A stretch of DNA of 64,000 bases from Tetradesmus obliquus (lineage: Eukaryota > Chlorophyta > Chlorophyceae > Sphaeropleales > Scenedesmaceae): the NCBI GenBank assembly GCA_030272155.1, contig CP126200.1:3348001-3412000 (forward strand). Direction: 5' to 3'. The stretch's first letter is position 1. Each line of letters begins with the position of its first letter. A program made the position numbers and the translations under genes. A model generated the notes under the pieces. That model made no database searches. It had not been told where the DNA came from and worked only from the letters and a program-made list of their open reading frames with translations. This document shows, in pieces, positions 12,587-21,663 of the stretch.

Positions 12587-15500
12587 CCCTGATGACCTGC
12601 GTGCCCTGCGCACCTGCAGGCAGCCCCGGTTACGATCCCAGCACCCTGCTCATCCCGCCTGCTGCACTGGCCTCCATGAGCGAGTTTATGCGCCAGTTCT
12701 GGGGCCTCAAGGCGCGCGCCATGGACATCGTGCTGTTTGTAAGGCATGGCAGGTGAGGCACATTGCATGGCTGCCTGCCACTGTGTGAGCTGTGCTAGAC
12801 ATGAAACATGTTGCTTGGGGCATAGGAGCGCCTGCTGTGCACCTGTATGTGCCTTGCTTTGCTGTGGGGTGTGCACAATTCGTTGTGTGTCGTGCAGGCA
12901 GGGTATGGCACACGAGCAGTGCATCAGGCCGTGATGTGCAGTATCGCCAAGCCGGCCACCCAGTCAAAGATGCTCTCCTGTCGCTGCGGTCCCTGCTCCC
13001 AGTAACATCATCTGCCTGCCCTCCCTGCTGCCTCCCTGTTTGTTTGCGTTGGCCAACCCTGCCACCTTCTTTGCCAATCGTGCCACTGAACCGCTGCTGT
13101 TGTGCCAGCTTCTACAACCTGTTTGATGTGGACGCTGACGTGGGGCTGCGCATTGGGCTCAACCTGAGCGGCCCGCCAGCAGCCAACTTCTGGAAGGTGG
13201 GGCAGCACACCACCAAAGTGACGCTTGATAGAGACGCTAGGGCACGTGCAGCAGCGCCATGACAGCTGATGGCCATTCGGCAGTTGCATTGGTGCTGTTG
13301 CCACAGCGTATTCACTGTAGCGGCGCATATCTGGTGGTGATGATGATGATGATGTGTGCATGTCTGGGTGCAGCGTGGTGCTATGCATGGCTCTGCAGTC
13401 AAGTTGCCTCAAATGTTGTGTGGTGTGACTGGGTGTGCTTGCAGGTGGGCTGCCACAAGGACTACTTTGCAACCTGGTGTGCCAAGGTGAGCAACAGCAC
13501 TGCAGCAAGCAAGCGCTGCATGCAGCCACCTGCCAACTGCTGATCAGCGGCAGCACACAAGCACATAACATACATCTGCTAATGAAGCCAAGTTCAGCTT
13601 TACAAGGTAGCACGGGTGCTGTGCTTGGCTGCTGTCTTCCACGGCCGCTGCTGCAATGAACTGAATCAATTTGTCCAATCAAATAAACACAATCAAACTG
13701 AACGCATTCAACACATCATGTGTTTCCTGCAGGTGCTGGCGCAGGGCTACAGTGTGGGCCGTGTGGAGGAGGTGCCAGCAGCAGCAGCAGGCGGCGGCAG
13801 GGGCAGCAGGCTGCTGGAGCGGCGGCTGGTGCGCATCTACAGCCCCGGCACTGCAGTGGAGGGGCTGCTGGCGGTGAGTGCTGGGGTGGTGGTGGTGGTG
13901 ATGTAGCCGCATGCAGAGGGCACATTTGTTATCATTGTGTGCGGGGCATGGGTTTGTGGGAAGGTGCCTGCGCGCGTGCTGTGTTGCAGCATCAGCAAGG
14001 ACTTGCAGCATCTGCTGGGCGTGACCTTGTCGGGGTGTCTATCTGTTGCTGGCACTAGTCAGTGGTGACCTGCATGTGCCTGCTGCTTGCTGCTGCAGGA
14101 TGACTTGGACCACAGAGCACAGCCCATCCTGTGCATTATGGAGCTGCCTATACACAGCAGCAGCGACACCACCAGCCAACAGCACCACCAGCAGCAGCAG
14201 CAACCCCAGCGCAACGCTGGCCGCAGCATGTGGGGAGCGCCAAAGATTGCCCCAGCAGTAGCACCGCCACTAGCAGTCGCAGAATCAAGTGGGACTGTCA
14301 TTGGCTTGTGCCTGCTGGATGGTGCATCAGGGCAGTGCCATGTGGGCAGCTTCAGCACTGCAGCTGGTGACTGCAGAGCAGCCCTTGCTACTGCGCTGCT
14401 CATGCATGACCCTGTAGAATGCATTGCGCTGCGCAACAACCTGCATGGGGCCACAGCCACACTCATCACACGGCACTGCGAGCTGAAGGGATGCTCAGCA
14501 CCTGGTGCAGCAATTGGCAGCAGCAGCAGCGGGGCTGCAGGAAAGCACGTGCCAGGCCTGTCATGGCTTCCTGCAAGCGCTGCTGCAGCAGTGCTGGGCA
14601 GCCCAATGCAGCTGCTGGCAGAGCACCTGCCTCCGCAGGCTGCGCAGCAGCTGCAGGCGCTGCTTTCAGGTGCCGGTAGCAGTGCAGCTGCTGCTGCCGC
14701 TGCCGGTGCGCTGGCTGTGTGTGTGAGGCAGCTGCAGCGCTGCAGCCTTGCGGCTGATGTGCTGCCTACGCTGCAGCTGGCTGGGCTTGATGGCATGGCC
14801 ACGGCAGCAGCAGCGGCACAGGGACCAGGTACGTTGCCTTGCTGCTGTTCAGCTGTGTGTGTTGTTGCATTGCATGGCTCACTGCAGTGTGCATCGCGCC
14901 AGCGCTGTGTTTGACGAGCTCCGTGTGCCTGTGCAACCTGGTCATGTGTTTTACAGCACCCTGCGTTGCAGTGACATGTTTTATGTATGTGGCTGCTGCT
15001 ATCAGCGTGTAACAAAAGCCAGGTCCTGCCCTCTATGCACCACATGGCTTGCCTGCAACATGCTGTCAACATACTTCATTGCAGCAGTACACACAACAGA
15101 TAGCATGGGTGCCACCCTAGTAGCTCAGGCTTATTCACATGCTGCTGCGGCATCCATTTTGCTGCCTTGGTGCTTGTAGCACCTCTGCTGCTTGATGAGA
15201 AAGCTATCCTCACACTGGACCTGCTGGCTCCCAGCAGCAGCGGCGCAGGTGCTGCTGCAGTGGGTAGCAGCAGCAGCAGTGGTGCAGAGACGCTGCTGCA
15301 GCTGCTGGATCGGGCAGTGAGCCCGGCAGGCAGGCGGCTGCTGCGGCAGTGGATCTCCAGGTGAGCATGTGACAAGCAGGGAACCTAGGTACACGCATAA
15401 GCGTTGGTTGTAAACCTTCAAAGTGTCTTCCTTCTCTTGCCAGAAGTGCAATGCTGTGTTGGGCGCCTTTGTGCCCTTGTCTTCAGATACAAGCTATTGA

Positions 15501-16745
15501 TGAACGTAATTGCTGCGGCTGCGCACAAAACGCTCTTGGGGGCCTGCAGCACCTGTGTCGTGCCTGTATGTTTCTTAGCTCTGCTGCTTTACCGCTGATG
15601 GCCTGCAGGCCGCTGACAGTGGTGTCAGCCATTGAGGAGCGGCTGGATGTGGTTGACACCTTCCTGGCACACCCACAGCCAGCAGCCACGCTGCAGCAGC
15701 ACCTGGCAGGCCTGCCTGACGCTGACAGGCTGCTGCCTAAGGCAGCAGCAGCCCTGCGTGCCCTGCAGCAGCAGCAGCCTGAGCAGCAGCAAGGCAGCCA
15801 CATGCAGTTTCAGCAGCAGCAGCAGCCGCTGTTTGACCCGAATGACACATGTGCTATTGAGGCGAAGAGGGCGGCTTGGAAAGCTCTGATGGCACTGCCG
15901 GCCTGCTTGATGGGGTGGGTGGCTGCACACACGAGCTCTAGCTTTGCAGCACACCAAGACAGGCTTCATTATTGCATGTTGTGCATGCCGTCAAAGTCTT
16001 TACATGCTCCATGTTGAAGCATGTGTGCTTTTGGGTATGATGAGGGGTCTATTGACGCCTGCTCTGCCCATGCTGCTGCTACTGCGTGCTTGTGTCTTAC
16101 AACGCCTTTTGTTCACCCTCCAATGCTCAGGTTTGTTGAGGCTGTGGCTCTGATGAACAGGCAGCTCAGCCAGCAGGGAGTGGCCACAAAGAAGCTGCCA
16201 CTGCTACATAAAGCAGCACTGGCAGCAGCAAAGGCAGCCATACCTGCCCAGCGCATCTACCAGGTGCTGAATCGTGCGCATTGGGCTGAAGCAGGAGGGG
16301 CTGCGGGTACCAGCACAGACCCCTCTGGCATGGCCGCTCCAGGAGTGGCAGGCAGGCAATCACGCAACAGTGCAGGAGATAGCAGCAGCAGCAGCGGCAG
16401 CAGCAATGATGGCGGCTTTGGGCATGTGCGGCTTGCGCCGGGTGCTGATGAAGCATTTGATGCGGCTGCAGAAGCTGTGCAGCAGCGGCAGGCAGAGTTT
16501 GATGCAGCCGCTGCAGCTGTGCTGGCAGTGTACGGCTGCAACCCAGGCTGCGGCGGTGCAGCAGCAACAGCAAGGGGCTTTGCATCCCACCAGCTGCAGC
16601 GGGGCAGTGCTCTGGGTGCTACTGTGCAGCGCACCTTTCTTGGTGACGCACAGCAAGGCGTGCTGTGCCTAGTAGTGCGGCCGCCACCAGGTACCAATGC
16701 TGCGGCAGCTGGAGCGTCTCGAGACTTCCAAGGCTATGGGAGTGT

Positions 16746-16783
<38 letters not shown>

Positions 16784-18087
16784 GAGGAGCTTGGCTGCAG
16801 CAGCTACTGCTGCCTGGACATGTGCTGCTGAAGCTTGAACCTGTAGCAGGGTCAGGGGTAGCTGCTGCTGCTGCAGGACCGACTGCAGCTGGCAGAGGTA
16901 GAGGCAGGGGTTCCAAGGGCGGTAGGGGCAAAGGCCGCAACACAGCAGCAGCGGAGGTGTGTGATGAGGACGGCTTGCTGCTGCTGCAGCTGGAGGTGCC
17001 AGAGCTTGCATGCCTTGCTGAGGAGCTGCAGCAGGCTCAGCAGCAGCTGGCTGCTGCTGCTGCAGCTGCAGTTGGCAGGGCGGCGGCTGCCTTCTTGGGC
17101 AGTTATGGCATGTTCAAAGCCATGGTGGCAGCAGCAGCAGAGCTGGATGTGCTTGCTGGCTTTGCTGCCTTAGCTGGAAATGCAGCGGCAGGCTCATTCA
17201 GCAGGCCGCGCTTTGCAGCAGCTGGCACAGCGCAGGCTGCAGCAGCAGCAGGTGCTGGCGCAGCTGCAGGCAGTGGAGGCTCCTCCCCTGTGCTGCAGTT
17301 TGATGGGCTGTGGCATCCGCTGATGGGCCAGTCTGCTGCGGGTGGCAGCGGGGGCTGTGTGGTGCCGAATGATGTGCAGCTGGGCGGTGACAGGCCGACA
17401 GCAATGCTGCTGACAGGTGAGAGGGTTGCAGCTATTCTACAGCATAATGCTGCGTGGTGTATGTGACAGTGGCAGCCTGGTTTTGGCAGATGGTGGCAGC
17501 AATTATGAAAATGCAAGAAACGGGCCTGGTGTATACCAGGCGTTGGCGTACCTGGGTGGGCGCTTGTCTGCCAGAATCCAGCTGGCATCAAACTTCCACC
17601 AGCAGACCACCATTTGCAACAAGCTGTGACTACTCATATGCACCACACTGCTTGTGTGCTGTAACTTCTGCCTGCGCTCAAGCCGTAATGCCTGCTTGCT
17701 GTGCCCGACCCCGCTGCTCTTACAGGTGCCAACATGTGTGGCAAGTCCACGCTGCTGCGTGCGGTGTGTCTGGCTGTGATCATGGCGCAGTGCGGCTGCC
17801 ACGTGCCTGCAGCTGCCTGCTGCCTGAGCCCGGTGGACGCAATCTACACTCGGCTTGGTGAGGGGCTGCCTGTAGATTACGATATCATGTTGTTTAGGGT
17901 CCACACATTCTGATGCCCAGCAGAGGCTTCCGCTTCATGTGGCTGCGGAAGCACCCCTGTAGTTAGAGATGCCAGAGTGACCTGTAGGTAGCATTGCTGG
18001 TAATGTTTCCAATAACCATGTCGTCTGCCTATGCTGGTGCAGACCTGTAGTCCCGCCATCAAGACGATGATACTCATCTGCTCGTGG

Positions 18088-18122
<35 letters not shown>

Positions 18123-18678
18123 GCCTGCAGGCGCGTCTGACGCCATCATGTGTGGCCACAGCACATTCATGGTGGAGATGAGTGAGACTGCCGCATGCCT
18201 GGCAGCAGCAACGCCAGCCTCACTCATCGTATTGGACGAGTTGGGGCGAGGCACCAGCACACACGACGGCTATGCAATCGCATTTGCAGTCCTGCAGCGG
18301 CTGGCCTGCCCCGAGCAGCAGCAGCAGATGCAGATGCAGCACATGCGACAGGACCACGCCTGGCCCACCAGCAGCAGCAGCAGCAGTAGCAGCGCGGCGA
18401 GGCCCCGGCTGCTGTTTGCAACGCACTACCACCGCCTCAACAGTGAGCCGGAGTTGAAAGGCCACGTGCAGTGCTGCCACATGGCCACAGCATATGACAA
18501 GGCATGCGGGCGGCTGGTGCACCTGTACAAGCTGAAGCCTGGGGCAGCACCTGCAGGCTCCAGTGGCATAGAGGTGGCTGCACTGGCTGGCCTGCCGCAG
18601 AGCTTGGTGCACAGGGCAGCGGCAGTTGCTGCTGCTATGGAGGCGCAGTATGAGCATCCACCCGTGCGGCATGTGTAG
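10822..18678 (+). CDS. MSH7: MutS homologue, MSH7-like (MSH6-related), with long polyGln N-terminus
   Basis: MSH7 is the plant MutS paralogue that pairs with MSH2 in nuclear mismatch repair. Eleven exons sum to 1733 aa: 10822-12436, 12620-12752, 13109-13196, 13445-13486, 13733-13873, 14099-14828, 15180-15360, 15609-15914, 16131-17416, 17726-17857 and 18131-18678. Residues 1-~520 are Gln-rich low complexity. MutS domain I starts at [12 protein letters not shown]. Connector and lever regions carry [25 protein letters not shown] and [13 protein letters not shown]. The ATPase has [18 protein letters not shown] (K1514), [51 protein letters not shown] and [10 protein letters not shown]. GYxVGR, the YxPxTAxEG element and the C-terminal region favour MSH7 over MSH6. 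Oddities: F-Y-N replaces the mismatch-binding F-x-E, and a Cys sits in Walker A. The start is uncertain. Confidence 0.82.
11221..12180 (+). repeat. CAG-rich polyGln-encoding tracts in MSH7 exon 1
   Basis: Several uninterrupted CAG runs lie in the 5' exon, the longest near 12083-12129 and 12153-12177, with others at 11221-11250 and 11790-11880. All are read as glutamine in the MSH7 frame. The frame stays open for 538 codons despite changes in repeat length, which supports real coding. Opposite-strand frames here read as polyLeu/Ala/Cys and are shadows. Confidence 0.8.
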
Positions 18679-18964
18679 AGCGTGCACACGTGTGCCTCAA
18701 ATTATCCAGGTTCAAGCATGCAGGGTGCATGCACGACGGTCATGTCTGCGGCTAGTGGCAAGTGCCTTTGTGGTTTTGGGGTCGCTGTGGCTGTGGCTGC
18801 GGCACACAGCTGGGTTCGTTGCCAAATGACATGCAGGTCAAAAGGCCAGCAATGATATGGAGGACCCGTGACGGGTCTCCAGCACTTTCAGCTTGCATGG
18901 TGGTTGGAGACTGTTTTGCGCTTTTGATCAGGTCACGGTTGCAACAGCATCACGCGTGAGACTG

Positions 18965-18985
18965 ATGTCAGATGACATCTGACAT
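18965..18985. repeat. 21-bp inverted repeat
   Basis: Two 10-base arms (ATGTCAGATG / CATCTGACAT) around a single A form a perfect palindrome. It lies within a patch of related TGACATGTCA/TGATGTCA words. Role unknown. Confidence 0.7.
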
Positions 18986-19054
18986 GTCATGACGAACCAG
19001 TCATGCTGACTGATGTCACCTGCCGGTGCTGACAAGGAGATAGTGAGACAAGCT

Positions 19055-19138
19055 TGACTCTGGCGGGAATTGAACCCACCACCTGGTGCACATGCACTTG
19101 CATGCGTGTGCGCAGGGCTCAGACCACTGAGCAGAGCC
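19055..19138 (-). ncRNA. tRNA-like element (A and B boxes, acceptor and T arms), probably a degenerate tRNA or tRNA-derived element
   Basis: On the minus strand the sequence contains an A-box-like TGCTCAGTGGT and a near-consensus B box GGTTCAATTCC. GTGGG/CCCGC form a 5-bp T stem around a 7-nt loop, and GGCTCTG pairs with CAGAGTC as a 7-bp acceptor stem. The middle is poor: no clean 7-nt anticodon loop with U33 can be drawn, and the space is filled by alternating GTGCA/TGCAC words. It could be a tRNA with intron or long variable arm, but a decayed tRNA or SINE head is more likely. Confidence 0.4.
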
Positions 19139-19639
19139 GGTGCTGTCGTGTTGTTCGAGCTTTGTGGCCAGGCCCCCTAGCAGGTCGATGCCGTCTACCG
19201 CAACCCGCAAAGGAGAGGTGCGACACGCCTGATTAGGGTTTCTTAGACACCACGCCACCCTAACAACAACCGAGCATGTATGTTTTTGTTTTGTTGCGAA
19301 ATAAATGTGGATGACAAGGTCGCCAGGCGTCGGGGGATGATCAGGGCTTGCCTGCAGGCAGCATGAAAAGCAGGCGAGTTGTAAGCAGCAAGCTCAGTGT
19401 GCACATTCAAGGCAACAGCGCAGCGCATTGCTGCACAGCTCAAGACATTCAACAGTGCACAATGGTAGAAAATCCAGCTACAGGATATGTCATCATTTCC
19501 TAGACTGCGGCAGCGCCAACACCGGGATTGCATGGGCATGCGTGCAGTGCTATCTCGGCCATGCAATGCCAGCCAGCAAATGATCCTTGCACACCTGTCT
19601 TGCGATAGCCGGGAGTAGAGACGCATCTTCACTTCACTC

Positions 19640-20130
19640 TGTTGACCATGATATCTGTGCAGGATGAAAACATGCAGAGAGTAAGACGGAGGGTTTCTTT
19701 CAAGTACTAGTTGGGGCGACAGACAAAGCTGTTGATGCTGGCTAAGGGCTGAGCTGCTGCTGTTGCTGCCAAGCTGCTGCTGCTGTACTGCCGCTGCCAC
19801 TCTTGCTGTGCTGCTGCTGCTGCCGCTGCTGGCTGTGGTGCTCAAACTGACGACTGCCCTGCTGCTAGAGACGAACATCATGTGTGTGTACTTAGCTCGG
19901 GTGTTGTGGTACTCTTTGGTGTGCGTGTGTGGCGAGTCTGTTGACCATGATGTGCCTGCGTAGGATAAAAGCACATGCAGAGAGTCAGACGGGTGTTTGT
20001 CTCAAGCAGATGTGGGGGCGACAGACATAGCAGGTGATGCGGGCTAAGGGCTGAGCTGCTGCTGCTGTTGCTGCCAAGCTGTTGCTGCTGTAATGCGGCT
20101 GCCACTAGTGCTGCTTGTATGCTGCGTCTG

Positions 20131-20181
<51 letters not shown>

Positions 20182-20447
20182 CGACTGCCCTACTGCTGAT
20201 GACAAACATCCACGTGTGTGTACTTAGCTCGGGTGTTGTGGTACTCTTTGGTGTGCGTGTGTGGCAAGTCTGTTGACCAGGATGTGCCTGCGCAGGATGA
20301 AGAACGTGCAGAGAGTCAGACGGGTGTTTGTCTCAAGCAGATGTGGGGGCGACAGACATAGCAGGTAATGCGGGCTAAGGGCTGAGCTGCTGCTGTTGCT
20401 GCCAAGCTGTTGCTGCTGTACTGCGGCTGCCACTAGTGCTGCGCCTG

Positions 20448-20486
<39 letters not shown>

Positions 20487-20762
20487 CTGTGGTGCTGAAG
20501 CTGACAACTGCCCTGCTGCTGATGACAAACCATCCACGTGTGTGTACTTAGCTCGGGTGTTGTGGTACTCTTTGGTGTGCTTCTGTGGCGAGTCTGTTGA
20601 CCATGATGTGCCTGCGCAGGATGATGACATGCAGAGAGTCAGACGGGTGTTTGTCTCAAGCAGATGTGGGGGCGACAGACATAGCAGGTAATGTGGGCTA
20701 AGGGCTGAGCTGCTGCTGCTGTTGCTGCCAAGCTGTTGCTGCTGTACTGCGGCTGCCACTAG

Positions 20763-20795
<33 letters not shown>

Positions 20796-21140
20796 CTGTG
20801 GTGCTGAAGCTGACAACTGCCCTGCTGCTGATGACAAACCATCCACGTGTGTGTACTTAGCTCGGGTGTTGTGGTGCTGATTGGTGTGCTTCTGTGGCGA
20901 GTCTGTTGACCATGATGTGCCTGCGCAGGATGATGACATGCAGAGAGTCAGACGGGTGTTTGTCTCAAGCAGATGTGGGGGCGACAGACATAGCAGGTAA
21001 TGTGGGCTAAGGGCTGAGCTGCTGCTGTTGCTGCCAAGCTGTTGCTGCTGTACTGCGGCTGCCACTAGTGCTGCTTGTATGCTGCGTCTGCTGCTGCTGC
21101 TGCTGCTGGCTGTTGTGCTGAAGCTGACAACTGCCCTGCT
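19640..21140. repeat. Satellite of five ~310-330-bp units, each containing a variable CTG run
   Basis: Units share GTTGACCATGAT, GAGAGTCAGACGGGTGTTTG, GGGGGCGACAGACATAGCAG, GGCTAAGGGCTGAGCTGCTG and TGTACTTAGCTCGGGTGTTG. The last marker recurs at about 19886, 20218, 20542 and 20851, giving periods of 332, 324 and 309 bp. Length differences come mainly from the internal (CTG)n run, which is longest near 20128-20173. The first unit is the most diverged. Minus-strand frames remain open across units but only spell repeated low complexity, so I do not call a gene. Confidence 0.9.
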
Positions 21141-21330
21141 GATGCTGATGTACATGAAGTTGGGGCTAGCTTGGCTGAGCTGCTGCTGCTGCTATCCTGC
21201 TTCTGCGGGTATTGCTGCTGCTTTGCTGTTGTTAGTGTGCTGAAGCTTGCGGCTGCTATGACTGTGACGGCTGTGGCGGCTGTGAGGACGGTGCAAGTCA
21301 AATCTTTGAAGCTCAGGGCGAGTCAGGTCG

Positions 21331-21360
21331 GGTCAGGTCAGGTCAGGTCAGGTCAGGTCA
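21331..21360. repeat. GGTCA pentanucleotide repeat, six copies
   Basis: Six perfect GGTCA units head to tail, with degenerate copies on both sides (GAGTCAGGTCG before, AGGGTCAAG after). Confidence 0.9.
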
Positions 21361-21568
21361 AGGGTCAAGCGGGGCAGGGTAGGGCGGCCCTGCAGGAAGC
21401 ACAAGATGTGTCACAGGGTGTGAAGTTAGAAGTGGCTGCAGATGAAGCTCTTCAACACTGCAGGTATGCTTGCACAAGCAGCGTACAACACAGCATGCAA
21501 GGAGGCTGGCTGGCAGGCACAGCAAGTCAGGCTGTTCAGCATACATGCATACAATACATTCACATAAC

Positions 21569-21604
21569 ACGCACGCACGCATGCACGCACGCACGCACGC
21601 ATGC
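21569..21604. repeat. ACGC/ATGC tetranucleotide microsatellite
   Basis: A run of ACGC units interrupted by ATGC, just downstream of the minus-strand hypothetical gene. Confidence 0.85.
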
Positions 21605-21663
21605 ACCAACGCATCCAACAAATGGTGTTGCCTCACCTGCCACAATCTATGGATGTAGCTTGC

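Larger units (their letters stand above)
18679..19639. other. Intergenic stretch downstream of MSH7
   Basis: No protein gene recognised. It holds a 21-bp near-perfect inverted repeat and a tRNA-like element (separate entries). Confidence 0.5.

Noticed and set aside
14059-15072. 337-codon minus-strand frame
   Set aside because: Antisense of MSH7 exon 6; low-complexity Ala/Ser/Cys.
10822-18678. Calling the MutS gene MSH6 or MSH2
   Set aside because: [19 protein letters not shown] and the region after the ATPase fit plant MSH7 better; the [11 protein letters not shown] stretch also does. MSH6 remains a fallback.
19640-21140. CRISPR array
   Set aside because: Units are ~320 bp with no short repeat-spacer alternation, in nuclear algal DNA.
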